A DNA stretch of 64,000 nucleotides from Aureimonas ureilytica DSM 18598 = NBRC 106430 (GTDB lineage Bacteria; Pseudomonadota; Alphaproteobacteria; Rhizobiales; Rhizobiaceae), in the NCBI RefSeq assembly GCF_000382705.1, contig NZ_ARQE01000011.1, forward strand, positions 42,442 through 106,441. Reading direction: 5' to 3'. Made by a program: the position numbers and the translations under genes. Shown piece by piece: positions 18,299 through 26,705 of this stretch (its first letter is position 1; every line of letters starts with the position of its first letter). Below the pieces are notes generated by a model. It did not search any database. It worked only from the letters and a program-made list of their open reading frames with translations, and was not told the origin of the DNA.

Positions 18299-18594
18299 GC
18301 CACTTTTCCCGCCCTTGCGGGGCGGCCCTGGTCCGAAAGCGGCCCTGGGTTGCCGTCTTCGACCTTGCCAGTGGGTGAAGATACCCGTCTCAATTGACGG
18401 CTGTCGGGAGCTGAAACACGGTCTTGTTTCACCCGGAAATCCGCAAAGCCCTCCGGGTCAGTCCCTTGCCGCGATGGCGGACGTCATGAAATCTTCACGA
18501 TGAAATTTCGGCCACGGAGGGCTCGCGGACCGGTTCGGGAGGGTTTCGCCCTGCCTGCACCTCGCGAGACTCGCTCTCGCTCGAAGCCTGTCGG
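18299..18594. other. intergenic region upstream of the chemoreceptor
   Basis: About 296 bases lie between two minus-strand genes and should hold the promoter of the chemoreceptor. I see no gene, and no clear terminator, repeat or named operator. Confidence 0.5.
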
Positions 18595-19935
18595 TCAGGC
18601 CGTGCGGAAGCGGCCGAGAAGGTTGAGGCCCGCGACCATCAGGAAGGTCATGATCCAGAGCGTGTTCGCCCGCTCGAAGAAGAAGCTTTCCAGAAGCGCG
18701 TTCAGGAGCAGGAACAGGAGCGACATCAGGAAGAAGTCGGCGAGATGCGCGCTCTCGCGCCCGCCGCGCACACGCAGGTAAGCCACAAGCGGCGCGCCGA
18801 CGAGCACCCAGAGCGCCAGCACGAGGCCGGGCCAGCCGATCGACAAGGCGATGTCGAGATAGCCCTCATGCGCGTTCACCGCGCCGCGCGGGTCCCAGGC
18901 GAACTCCATGGGCACTTCCTGCTGGGCGAGATTGGCCGCCGTCCAGAAGGCGCCGAAGCCGTAGCCGGTCCAGCCGTGGCTCTGGAGGGCGTTCAGCGCG
19001 AGACGCCAGAGTTCGAGACGCCCCGTGAAGCTGGTGCCCGGCGCGATGGACTGCACGACCCGGTGGGAAAAGGGGAAGATCACCGACCCCACGGTGAAGA
19101 AGGCGGCCCCCGCGAGCGCCACGACCGACACGATCACCGGCGCGGCGCGCACTCGCAGGACATGCGCCGACATGACCACCGCGAAGACGATGACCGTCAG
19201 GCCGAGCGAGGTCTTGGAGCCGGTGCGCAGGATGAAGATGGCGGACAGGACGGCGATCAGCGCTCCGAGCACCCAATGGCCCATGCGGAACAGATAGACG
19301 CCGGAGAAGAAGAACACGGCCATCACGGCGCCCGCCACGTTCTTGTGGCTGTAGATGCCGCGCCAGAGCCCGGCATGGACATCGCCCACATGGCGCCCGA
19401 GGCTCGGCCAGACGAAGACGCCGAGATAGGACAGGAACAAGGCCGCGAGAACCGCGACGGCCAGCGCGAAGCGCAGGGCGCGCCCGTCCGGCGGCAGGCA
19501 CAGGGCGCCGGTGACGGCCACCATGGAGATCGTGGAGAACACGACGCCGCGCATCGTATCGCTGGGATCGGACGTTTCGAAGGCGGACAGGGCGAACCAG
19601 AGCGTCAGCAGGACCCAGCTCGGCCGCAGCAGCGAGCGGGCGACACGCCGGTCGGTGAACACGAGATGGCCCACCAGCGCGATGCCGGCCAGAAGACCGT
19701 AGCCGAGCTGGTTGAGGATATTGCCGCCGGTGTCGCCCGTATACACGGCCGCATAGGGCGTCAGGCTGACGAAGCCGACGGTGAGGATGACACTCGCCAG
19801 AAGCGTGCGAAGCGCATAGACGGCCTGCGCCGAGGCGTCCGCCGGCGCGGAGCCGGCACGACCATGGCGGGAGCCGAGCGCTCCCGCGCCTTGGCCGGAG
19901 CGACCCGGCAGGTTCGACCCCGCGAACGACGACAT
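18595..19935 (-). CDS. O-antigen ligase / ExoQ-like polysaccharide polymerase
   Basis: The 446-residue inner-membrane protein has about ten to twelve hydrophobic segments. The conserved features of the Wzy/WaaL/ExoQ family are SHKNVAGAVMAVFFFSGVY at about 190-210 and, in the long periplasmic loop, TSFTGRLELWRLAL, HGWTGYGFGAFW and VNAHEGYLDIALSIGWPG. These proteins join or polymerise undecaprenyl-linked sugars. Ligase and polymerase cannot be separated by motif alone; ExoQ-like polymerase is my preference because no LPS genes are adjacent. The first 35 residues are hydrophilic and Gly/Ser-rich. Confidence 0.85.
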   Translation of the reverse strand: MSSFAGSNLPGRSGQGAGALGSRHGRAGSAPADASAQAVYALRTLLASVILTVGFVSLTPYAAVYTGDTGGNILNQLGYGLLAGIALVGHLVFTDRRVARSLLRPSWVLLTLWFALSAFETSDPSDTMRGVVFSTISMVAVTGALCLPPDGRALRFALAVAVLAALFLSYLGVFVWPSLGRHVGDVHAGLWRGIYSHKNVAGAVMAVFFFSGVYLFRMGHWVLGALIAVLSAIFILRTGSKTSLGLTVIVFAVVMSAHVLRVRAAPVIVSVVALAGAAFFTVGSVIFPFSHRVVQSIAPGTSFTGRLELWRLALNALQSHGWTGYGFGAFWTAANLAQQEVPMEFAWDPRGAVNAHEGYLDIALSIGWPGLVLALWVLVGAPLVAYLRVRGGRESAHLADFFLMSLLFLLLNALLESFFFERANTLWIMTFLMVAGLNLLGRFRTA

Positions 19936-20085
19936 GACCCAATCCCCCGCGCGAGCGATGCCGGGACGATCTTCGCCTCGTCCCGCGCATCCGCATCCTT
20001 GCGCGAGGATGGTTAACGGCGCCTCACCGAGGGGGCAAGGCGCCGCTGGCGTTCGGTGCTTTCGAAAACCGCTTAAGGCCCGCGA

Positions 20086-20655
20086 TCAGTCCTTGGCGCG
20101 CTCGACATAGGAGCCGTCGGCCGTCATGACGACGATGCGCGTGCCGGCCGCGATATGCGGGGGAACCAGCGTGCGAACGCCGTTCGAGAGAACCGCCGGC
20201 TTGTAGGACGAGGACGCCGTCTGGCCCTTGGTGGTGGGCTCGGTCTCGACCACTTCGTAGATCGCGCGCTGCGGCAGCTCGATCGAGATGGCGCTGCCAT
20301 CGTAGACCGAGAGCTGCACGGTCATGTTTTCCTGGAGATAGGGGGCCGCGTCGCCGATCACGGATTCGGGCACGGTCAGCTGGTCGAAGGATTCCGGGTT
20401 CATGAAGTGGAAGCCGTCGCCGTCCGAATACAGGAACGTGTGGTCGCGCTCCTCCACGAAGGCGCGCTCGACCTGCTCGGTCGTGCGGTAGCGCTCGGAG
20501 ACCTTGGTGCCGTCCGAGATGCGGCGCATGTCGAGCTGCGTGACGGGCGTGCCCTTGCCAGGATGGATGTTCTCGGCAAAGAGAATGACATAAAGCTTGC
20601 CGTCTTCGCGTTCGACGACGTTCCCCTTGCGGAGCGAGCTGGCGATCACCTTCAC
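20086..20655 (-). CDS. efp: elongation factor P
   Basis: The 189-residue protein has the three-domain EF-P layout and the acceptor loop NIHPGKGTP with Lys34, the residue lysylated by EpmA. EF-P rescues ribosomes stalled at polyproline stretches. The start codon is GTG at 20655 with GAGGG upstream. The gene is divergent from epmA-epmB with 96 bases between, so substrate and modifying enzymes sit together. Several proline-rich proteins in this window, such as the M15 peptidase, would be natural clients. Confidence 0.97.
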   Translation of the reverse strand: MKVIASSLRKGNVVEREDGKLYVILFAENIHPGKGTPVTQLDMRRISDGTKVSERYRTTEQVERAFVEERDHTFLYSDGDGFHFMNPESFDQLTVPESVIGDAAPYLQENMTVQLSVYDGSAISIELPQRAIYEVVETEPTTKGQTASSSYKPAVLSNGVRTLVPPHIAAGTRIVVMTADGSYVERAKD

Positions 20656-20751
20656 GGGTGTTGTTCCCTCTTATGGCTTTGGTTGGGAGCGCCCTAACGC
20701 ATCTTCGCCCCGTAAGCCAGCCGCCAACGCCTTTTCGAGTTCCGAGCCGCC

Positions 20752-21804
20752 ATGACCGACCGATCGCCCTGGTGGGCGCCCCATGTCCATGCCGACCGCC
20801 GCCCGCGCCTTCTGCAGCGCGGACGGATCAAGGCCGCCATCCGCGGTTTCCTGGGGGATCAGGGGTTCGTCGAGGTCGAAACGGCGGCGCTTCAGGTCTC
20901 CCCCGGCAACGAGGCGCATCTTTCCGCCTTCGCCACGCAAATGCAGCGCATCGAGGGCGGGAGCCAGCCGCTCTATCTCCACACCTCGCCGGAATTCGCC
21001 TGCAAGAAGCTGCTCGCTGCGGGTGAAACGCATCTCTTCACCTTCGCGCCGGTCTTTCGCAACCGCGAGCGCGGCGCGCTGCACTCGCCCGAATTCACCA
21101 TGCTCGAATGGTATCGCGCGGGCGAAAGCTACGAGCGGCTGATGGCGGATGCGAGCGCCCTCCTGCGGCTGGCCGCCGAAACCGCCGGCGCGAGCGAGTT
21201 CCGCTTTCGCGGCCGCACCGTCGATCCCTTCGCCGAGCCGGAGCGGATCAGCGTGTCCGAGGCCTTCCGGCGCTTCGTCGGCTTCGACATTCTGGCAACC
21301 GTCGACGAGACCGGCGCGACGGATCGCGACGCGCTGGCCGGGGCCATGCGCGAGGCGGGGCTGCGCGCGACAGTCGAGGACAGCTGGTCCGATCTCTTCA
21401 GCCGCGCCCTCGTGGAGCGCGTCGAGCCCGCGATCGGCAATGGCCGCGCGACGATCCTCGACGAGTATCCCGTCGCGGAAGCCGCGCTCGCCCGCCGCTC
21501 GGCGCGCGATCCGCGCGTGTCCGAGCGGTTCGAGCTCTATGCCTGCGGCGTGGAGCTGGCCAACGCCTTCGGCGAGCTGACCGACGCCGCCGAGCAGCGC
21601 CGCCGCCTCGAGGCCGAGATGGACGAGAAGCAGCGCGTCTATGGCGAGCGCTATCCGCTGGACGAGGATTTCCTCGCAGCGCTCGCGCGGATGCCGGAAG
21701 CGTCGGGCATCGCGCTCGGCTTCGATCGCCTCGTCATGCTGGCGCTCGGCGCGTCCCGCATCGACGACGTGATCTGGACGCCGGTCGCGGAGCCCGCGCC
21801 GTGA
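20752..21804 (+). CDS. epmA: EF-P--(R)-beta-lysine ligase
   Basis: The 350-residue protein is a class II lysyl-tRNA-synthetase paralogue without the anticodon-binding domain, as expected for EpmA (GenX/PoxA). It attaches (R)-beta-lysine to Lys34 of EF-P. Class II motifs are visible: motif 2 FRNRERGALHSPEFTMLEWY and motif 3 ASGIALGFDRLVMLALG. The opening RLLQRGRIKAAIRGFL is typical. Its TGA overlaps the GTG of epmB, so the two are translated together. Confidence 0.96.
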   Translation: MTDRSPWWAPHVHADRRPRLLQRGRIKAAIRGFLGDQGFVEVETAALQVSPGNEAHLSAFATQMQRIEGGSQPLYLHTSPEFACKKLLAAGETHLFTFAPVFRNRERGALHSPEFTMLEWYRAGESYERLMADASALLRLAAETAGASEFRFRGRTVDPFAEPERISVSEAFRRFVGFDILATVDETGATDRDALAGAMREAGLRATVEDSWSDLFSRALVERVEPAIGNGRATILDEYPVAEAALARRSARDPRVSERFELYACGVELANAFGELTDAAEQRRRLEAEMDEKQRVYGERYPLDEDFLAALARMPEASGIALGFDRLVMLALGASRIDDVIWTPVAEPAP

Positions 21805-22847
21805 GCCGCCCGCTGCGCTCGGCCGAGGCGATCGTCGCCGCCGGCCTCGCGCCGGCCGAGCGGCTGGACGCGCTCTCGAAGGTCGCGGCGCGCTACGCCG
21901 TGTCGGTGACGCCGGACATGGCCGACCTGATCGAGGCGCCGGACGATCCGATCGCGCGCCAGTTCGTGCCCGACGAGGCAGAGCTTCTGCAGACGGCGGA
22001 CGAGGACGCCGATCCGATCGGCGACGGGGCGCATTCGCCCCTTCCCGGCATCGTCCATCGCTATCCCGACCGCGTGCTCCTGAAGCCGCTGCATGTCTGC
22101 CCGGTCTATTGCCGCTTCTGCTTCCGGCGCGAGATGGTCGGCCCGGAAGGGCTCGGCACCCTGTCGGAGGTCGAACTTGCCGCCGCGCTCGCCTATGTCG
22201 CGAGCCATGAGGAGATCTGGGAAGTGGTGGTGACGGGCGGCGATCCCTTCGCGCTGTCGCCGCGCCGCCTCGCCGATCTCTGCGAGCGGCTCGGGCAGAT
22301 CGCGCATGTGAAGGTTCTGCGCTTTCACACGCGCGTTCCCGTGGTGGAGCCGGCGCGCGTGTCGCCCGAGTTGGTGGCGGCGCTGCGGCGCTTTCCCGGC
22401 GCCGTCTTCGTCGCGCTTCACGCCAACCATCCGCGCGAATTCGCCCCGGCGGCGACGGAGGCGATCGCGCGGCTGGTGGATGCCGGCCTTCCCATGGTCA
22501 GCCAGAGCGTGCTTCTGCGCGGCGTCAACGACGATCCCGAAACCCTGGCGCTTCTGATGCGCCGTTTCGTGGAGAACCGGATCAAGCCCTATTATCTCCA
22601 CCAGGGCGATCTCGCGCCAGGCACCAGCCATCTGCGCACGGAGATTTCCGAGGGCCAGGCTCTGATGCGCGGGCTGCGCGGGCGTGTGTCGGGCCTTTGC
22701 CAACCGACCTATGTGCTCGACATTCCCGGCGGCCACGGCAAGGTTCCGATCGGCCCCGCCTATCTCTCGCAGACGCCGGACGGCTGGCAGGTGGAAGACC
22801 CCGGCGGCACGATCCACGACCATCCGCCGCGCCGGCCGGCCCGGTGA
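21801..22847 (+). CDS. epmB: EF-P beta-lysylation protein, lysine 2,3-aminomutase type
   Basis: The GTG at 21801 overlaps the epmA stop (GTGA), which fixes the start; a much longer open frame upstream is only the other frame of epmA. The 348-residue radical SAM enzyme has Cys100, Cys104 and Cys107 in HVCPVYCRFCFRR for the [4Fe-4S] cluster and DIPGGHGKVPIG near the end, with the PLP-binding Lys. It converts (S)-alpha-lysine to (R)-beta-lysine for EpmA. The C-terminal zinc region of clostridial aminomutase is absent, as in EpmB. Confidence 0.96.
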   Translation: MSRPLRSAEAIVAAGLAPAERLDALSKVAARYAVSVTPDMADLIEAPDDPIARQFVPDEAELLQTADEDADPIGDGAHSPLPGIVHRYPDRVLLKPLHVCPVYCRFCFRREMVGPEGLGTLSEVELAAALAYVASHEEIWEVVVTGGDPFALSPRRLADLCERLGQIAHVKVLRFHTRVPVVEPARVSPELVAALRRFPGAVFVALHANHPREFAPAATEAIARLVDAGLPMVSQSVLLRGVNDDPETLALLMRRFVENRIKPYYLHQGDLAPGTSHLRTEISEGQALMRGLRGRVSGLCQPTYVLDIPGGHGKVPIGPAYLSQTPDGWQVEDPGGTIHDHPPRRPAR

Positions 22848-22950
22848 TCGTCCCAAGGATTCCGCCCGAGTGATCGCCCGGCTGGCAGGGCGCTGATCCG
22901 TTTCGCCGCAGCGCCTTGCCGCCGGGCGCGCTGCCCGCCACCTTGGCTCC

Positions 22951-23223
22951 ATGAGCGCGCTCGAACCCTGTTCCTGCTGGTTGTGCGGTCGCCCGCTCGG
23001 GCGGCGCGTCGAATGGCATCACCCGCGCCCCAAGAGCCGGGGCGGGCGCGTGACCGTTCCCGTTCACCCGATCTGCCATCGCACCATCCATGCGAGCTTC
23101 ACCAATGTGGAACTCGCGCGGCTGGAGGCCGAGGGCGTCGCCCTGTCGGGCCATCCGAAGCTGGAGCGCTTCCTCAGCTGGATCGCCCGCAAGCCGCCCG
23201 ACTTCCACGCGCCGACGCGGTGA
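22951..23223 (+). CDS. small HNH nuclease-domain protein
   Basis: This 90-residue protein is almost entirely one HNH domain. It has CWLCGRPL for structural zinc, RVEWHHPRPKSRGG as the catalytic HH segment, and HPICHRTIHASFTN as the second zinc pair and the H of HNH. A DNA-nicking or cutting activity is implied by the fold, but no partner methylase, toxin or intein is adjacent, so a restriction role is not supported. It follows epmB by about 100 bases on the same strand. Stand-alone HNH proteins of this size are common in Hyphomicrobiales. Confidence 0.8.
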   Translation: MSALEPCSCWLCGRPLGRRVEWHHPRPKSRGGRVTVPVHPICHRTIHASFTNVELARLEAEGVALSGHPKLERFLSWIARKPPDFHAPTR

Positions 23224-23399
23224 AGCCGCGACTCGGGGGGTGCTGGAGCGCCGCACTCTCGGGGCAAGGCGGGCGGCTCGGTTTTCCAAAGGATTAAACG
23301 TCGCCAAGTGCTGATTTTGCCGGGGAAATCCAGCCGGACGCAAGTCCGCGCAAACGCTCCCCATGCGATGCTCGCTCCATCAGAATCGGAGATCGAGCC

Positions 23400-23582
23400 A
23401 TGGCGCAAACCGCCCTCCAGACCCAGGACGACCTCGACCGCACCGTCGAATTGGCCCTTGCCGAAGTCGATGGCGACACGCTTCAGGCGCTGCGCAATCT
23501 CGTCCTGCGCCAGCGCGAGCTGGAGATCGAACTGAGCCGCACCGTGTCGGCCGGCTATGTCCGTCGCCGTCCGGCTGCCTGA
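23400..23582 (+). CDS. small conserved-looking protein, 60 residues
   Basis: The product begins MAQTALQTQDDLDRTVELAL and is helical, acidic in the first half and ending RRRPAA. No membrane segment, signal or known motif is seen. The upstream bases (GATCGAGCC) give only a weak ribosome-binding site, but codon use is like real genes here and the frame is compact between the HNH gene and the transporter gene. It is unrecognised. Confidence 0.55.
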   Translation: MAQTALQTQDDLDRTVELALAEVDGDTLQALRNLVLRQRELEIELSRTVSAGYVRRRPAA

Positions 23583-23707
23583 CGCATCCAGTCACCGCGA
23601 GGGGCGTTCCGCGCCCCTTGCCCCGAGCCTGTTCAAGGGAGGGGGAAAGGCCTAGAGCGTATCGCTGAGCCCCGCGCGGCTTTTGAGGACGCTCCGAAAG
23701 GCCGGCC

Positions 23708-24595
23708 ATGGACACGCCCCTCCTTCCGCTTCGGCATTTTCTTCTCGGCCTTGCGGTGGTCGCCGTCTGGGGCACCAATTTCGTGGTGATCCATGTCGGG
23801 CTGGAGCACCTGCCCCCGCTCCTCTTCGCCGCGCTGCGCTTCTTCTTCGCCGCTCTCCCCGGCGTCTTCCTTCTGCCGCGCCCCCGCGTGCCCTGGCTTC
23901 ATCTCGCGGCCTATGGCGTCCTGATCGGGGCCGGGCAGTTCGGTCTTCTCTTCGTGGCCATGCGCAGCGAGATTTCGCCGGGCCTCGCCTCGCTGGTGGT
24001 CCAGTCGCAGGTCTTCTTCACGATCGGCCTGTCCATGTGGCTGTCGGGCGAGCGTGTGCGGCCGTATCAGGGCGTCGCGCTCTTGCTCGGCATCGCCGGC
24101 CTCGGGGTGATCCTCACCCATACGGACGGCTCCACGACGCCGCTCGGCCTCGGGCTCGTCGTTCTGGCGGCCATGTGCTGGGCCGGGGGCAATATCGTCG
24201 CGCGGGCGAGCGGCGCGATCAACATGCTTCCCTATGTGATCTGGGCGAGCCTCTTCTCGGCGCCGCCGCTCTTCGCCCTGTCCTTCCTGGTGGAAGGCTG
24301 GCCCGCCATTCGCGAGGGGCTGGCGGCGGCGGATGCGGTCACCTGGGCCGCCGTTCTCTGGCAGACGGTCGGCAACACGCTTTTCGGCTATGCCGCCTGG
24401 GGCTGGCTCCTGTCGCGGCACCCGGCCGCGCTGGTGACGCCGCTCGCCCTGCTCGTGCCCCTGTTCGGCATGGGCGCGTCCGCCCTCCTCCTCGGCGAAT
24501 CGCTGCCCTTCTGGAAGATCGGCGCCGCGCTTCTGGTCATGAGCGGCCTCGTGATCGGAATGCTCTACCCGCGCTGGAAGGCGCGGGGCGCCTGA
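23708..24595 (+). CDS. EamA/RhaT (DMT) family transporter
   Basis: The 295-residue inner-membrane protein has about ten hydrophobic helices in two homologous halves, the drug/metabolite transporter layout. Family marks are AVWGTNFVVIHVGLEHLPP at the start, PLLFAALRFFFAALP, and in the second half LLVPLFGMGASALLLGE. EamA proteins of this kind often export amino acids or related metabolites; the substrate cannot be read from the sequence. A second, more distant EamA gene is at 43359-44234. Confidence 0.9.
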   Translation: MDTPLLPLRHFLLGLAVVAVWGTNFVVIHVGLEHLPPLLFAALRFFFAALPGVFLLPRPRVPWLHLAAYGVLIGAGQFGLLFVAMRSEISPGLASLVVQSQVFFTIGLSMWLSGERVRPYQGVALLLGIAGLGVILTHTDGSTTPLGLGLVVLAAMCWAGGNIVARASGAINMLPYVIWASLFSAPPLFALSFLVEGWPAIREGLAAADAVTWAAVLWQTVGNTLFGYAAWGWLLSRHPAALVTPLALLVPLFGMGASALLLGESLPFWKIGAALLVMSGLVIGMLYPRWKARGA

Positions 24596-24658
24596 CGCCG
24601 GACACCTTTTCCGCTCCCGCGCGTTGACGCCGGAGAGACATGGAAACGAGGCGCCATC

Positions 24659-24865
24659 ATGAGCCATGAAACAGAGCGCGACGCGCTGTCGACGGGAGCG
24701 AACGCAAGGCCCCTGGACACCGGTATCGCGCAGACCGCCGCCGGCCTTCCCGACGACACCGGCCGCCCCGTGCCGCTCGGCGACGCCGAGGAACGCCGCA
24801 TCGCCGAGACGCTGACCGGAGACCGGAGCGAGGCGGAAGCCGAAACCGAGGCGCATCCGTCCTGA
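24659..24865 (+). CDS. small hydrophilic protein, unrecognised
   Basis: The 68-residue product is rich in Thr, Ala, Asp and Glu, with LPDDTGRPVPLGDAEERRI in the middle, and is probably disordered. No motif, signal or membrane segment is seen. It lies 63 bases after the EamA gene on the same strand. The assignment as a gene rests on its compact position and codon character only. Confidence 0.45.
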   Translation: MSHETERDALSTGANARPLDTGIAQTAAGLPDDTGRPVPLGDAEERRIAETLTGDRSEAEAETEAHPS

Positions 24866-24909
24866 CGCTTCGCCGAAGGCCTGACGAGGCCGAACAGGCG
24901 AAGCAGCCG

Positions 24910-24943
24910 AGAAAAAACGCGAAGGAGGCGGAACCCCGCCTCC
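24910..24943 (-). terminator. intrinsic terminator for the small minus-strand gene
   Basis: Read on the minus strand, ggaggcgg / ccgcctcc with a four-base loop is followed by ttcgcgttttttc. It lies about 50 bases beyond the stop of the 43-residue frame at 24994-25125 and supports transcription in that direction. Confidence 0.75.
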
Positions 24944-24993
24944 CGAGCACCGTTAGCAAAGGTGCGCGGCTCGATGAGCTCGCGCGGGACGTC

Positions 24994-25125
24994 TCACCCG
25001 ACCATGCGCAGGATGTATTGCGGTAGCGGCGGGAACGCCAGACACGCGGCGGCGAAGATCCCGGCGGCCGTCAGGGCGAGGGCGGTCATATCGACGACAA
25101 AGGTCATCACGCGATCGAGAAGCAT
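24994..25125 (-). CDS. predicted 43-residue single-pass membrane protein
   Basis: The frame begins MLLDRVMTFVVDMTALAL and ends in PQYILRMVG. Residues about 8-32 form one hydrophobic helix (TALALTAAGIFAAACLAF), followed by a Pro-Pro turn. AGGAATGG sits 8-15 bases before the ATG as a ribosome-binding site, and an intrinsic terminator with a T tract follows on the same strand. Both ends are therefore supported, though the product is not recognised. A different minus-strand frame of 60 residues covers the same bases but is Arg-rich and unlike a protein. Confidence 0.6.
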   Translation of the reverse strand: MLLDRVMTFVVDMTALALTAAGIFAAACLAFPPLPQYILRMVG

Positions 25126-25376
25126 GGTGTTCCATTCCTAGCTGGCAGGACAGAAATTCGGCCGATTCGGTTTAGGAGTGGTTAGGAACGATGGCCAAAA
25201 CCCGACATCGTTCCCCCTGTGTTCCCCATGCCACAGATCTGGGTGAGGAACCCATCGGTTCCGCCGGCTCAGGTTACGCAAGCAACGCGCCGTCGCTCGT
25301 CTCTGGAACTGTTCCAAGCTCGGGGAGCGGCAGCGCGTGGGCTTTCGCGCGACATAAAATTATCTGAATCACCCGC

Positions 25377-25407
25377 TTGAAAAACAGGGGAGTGGTCCTC
25401 ATAGTAT
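25377..25407 (+). promoter_or_regulatory. possible promoter and long leader of cspA
   Basis: TTGAAA at 25377-25382 and TAGTAT at 25402-25407 have a somewhat long 19-base spacing in an AT-rich patch. Transcription from here would give a 5' leader of about 130 bases, like the long cold-sensing leaders of cspA genes. The rest of the 420-base gap (25126-25546) holds no gene that I can support. Confidence 0.35.
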
Positions 25408-25546
25408 TCCCATCGAACGATGGCCGGAAAGTTTGTCCCCGCGCTGCGGCCCAGCGCAAGATCAACCCACTTCTTCGCAGACTTCGATCACAACGGGGCG
25501 CACTCCTTGCGCCTCGAAGGCACAAGACTATATAGAAAGGTGTCCC

Positions 25547-25756
25547 ATGGCTACGGGAACCGTTAAGTGGTTTAATACGGACAAGGGCTACGGCTTCATC
25601 GCTCCGGACAATGGTGGTCAGGACGCGTTCGTCCATATCAGCGCCGTGCAGCGCGCTGGTCTGCAGACGCTCCAGGACGGCCAGAAGATCAGCTTCGAGC
25701 TGGTCGCGGACCGTCGCACCGGCAAGATGTCGGCAGACAGCCTCAAGGCTCTCTGA
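25547..25756 (+). CDS. cspA: cold-shock protein, CspA family
   Basis: The 69-residue protein starts [20 protein letters not shown] and carries both RNA-binding motifs: RNP1 (KGYGFI) and RNP2 (DAFVHIS). GAAAGG precedes the ATG; an in-frame extension to 25433 is not cold-shock sequence. These single-domain proteins bind single-stranded RNA and DNA and melt mRNA structure, usually under cold or stationary-phase control. Its long leader and downstream terminator make it a single-gene unit. The gene symbol is by family only, since paralogues are usual. Confidence 0.95.
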   Translation: MATGTVKWFNTDKGYGFIAPDNGGQDAFVHISAVQRAGLQTLQDGQKISFELVADRRTGKMSADSLKAL

Positions 25757-25889
25757 GACTGGCCCCAGGTTCGGGCAAGCCCGACCTGTCACAACAATTC
25801 TCGCATCCCTCCCGCCGACCACGGATGTACTGGCGGCAGGAGGGGAGCGATCCAAGCGGGTCGATCGAAAGATCCCCGCTGCTTGCGGA

Positions 25890-25926
25890 CCCTGCGCTCA
25901 CCCGAGCCGCAGGGTTTTGCTTTTTG
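25890..25926 (+). terminator. rho-independent terminator downstream of cspA
   Basis: The arms ccctgcg and cgcaggg, with an 11-base loop, are followed by ttttgcttttt. It lies about 135 bases after the cspA stop. Confidence 0.75.
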
Positions 25927-26286
25927 GGGCTCTGGCGTCCTCCTCCCGGGCGAACAACCGCAGTCGTGTTCCGGCTACGTCGGGGTCCGGTCGCGGCTGG
26001 CCTCAACCCTTCCGAGGCGAACGATCGCATCGAAAAGCCGAGGGATCGCCAGCGCATTGGGACCAGCCCCCACCGTCTCCAAATCGCAAGGCAGGTTTGA
26101 GCGCGGCGGTCACTGCGGATCTGGGATAAACGTCGAGATCACGATGGCGTGACTGCCCCCCCCCTTTTTTCCCCTCCGACACGCCGACTTCGATCGCGAG
26201 CGATCTTCGATCTCAAAACGCAGTTGAACGTTTCGCGCCCATGAGACCCCCTTCTGGGACGCGCGACTGCAGAAGGTCCGTGGTGA
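25927..26286. other. non-coding region with a C/T homopolymer run
   Basis: About 360 bases without a credible gene. At 26156-26174 a run of nine C residues is followed by six T and four C, the only long homopolymer in the window besides the A run at 6006-6014. No repeat, tRNA or attachment-site structure was seen. The region ends where the tctA remnant begins. Confidence 0.5.
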
Positions 26287-26580
26287 CTACGGTCTGTCAC
26301 CGCCATCGGGCGAAGCGCCGCCTTCCGTTCCCGCGGAAGTCTCTTCGCCGCCGGCGTCTTCCTCGCCATCGCCCTCGTTGCGGCGATCGGCTGCTACTCG
26401 ATCAACAACAAGCCGTTCGACATCTCCACGATCGGCGTGTTCGGCCTCCTCGGCTATCTCCTGATCCGCCTCGGCTGCAAGCCGGCGACGCTGCTGGCGC
26501 TGGGCCTTGCCGCCGTGATCGTCGCGCTCCTCCCCTCCATCCGCGCCAAGCGCAAGGAGGTCTTCGTCGAGGACGATTGA
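26287..26580 (+). pseudogene. remnant of tctA (tripartite tricarboxylate transporter large subunit)
   Basis: The frame ending at TGA 26578-26580 has no usable start codon; a stop lies at 26284-26286. From 26338 it reads SLFAAGVFLAIALVAAIGCY, then SINNKPFDISTIGVFGLLGY and LLIRLGCKPATLL. These match the late membrane helices of TctA (YS-N-N, FD, FGLLGYLL-R). It then jumps to ALLPSIRAKRKEVFVEDD, which resembles the extreme TctA C-terminus, so the segment in between appears deleted in frame. About 80 of roughly 500 residues remain. The bases before 26338 encode nothing like TctA. The transporter is therefore lost, and no tctB or tctC is nearby. Confidence 0.7.
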
Positions 26581-26607
26581 GCCAGACCCGCATCGCATGG
26601 CAGCACC

Positions 26608-26640
26608 GGTTCCGGCGCGGGTTGACCCCGCGCCGGAACC
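26608..26640 (+). terminator. 14-bp stem after the tctA remnant
   Basis: The arms ggttccggcgcggg and cccgcgccggaacc enclose a short loop, 28 bases after the remnant's stop. There is no T tract. It is probably the old 3' hairpin of the lost tct operon and now insulates the fnr gene from upstream transcription. Confidence 0.5.
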
Positions 26641-26705
26641 GACGCACGTCTAGGGCATCGTGAAGGAAAGCCTTCCTGATCGATTTCTCGAGAGACCGAT
26701 CCCGC

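Noticed and set aside
22951..23223. HNH protein as part of a restriction or phage-defence system
   Set aside because: No methylase, helicase, ATPase or other defence gene is adjacent; the neighbours are epmB and a small unrecognised gene.
24953..25135. A 60-residue Arg-rich minus-strand frame
   Set aside because: It overlaps the 43-residue hydrophobic frame, which has the better start signal and protein-like composition.
25743..26129. Several short frames between cspA and the tctA remnant
   Set aside because: They cross the terminator, lack ribosome-binding sites and change frame without any recognisable product.
26156..26174. C9-T6-C4 run as a phase-variation switch
   Set aside because: It is not inside a gene or a recognisable promoter, so there is nothing visible for it to switch.
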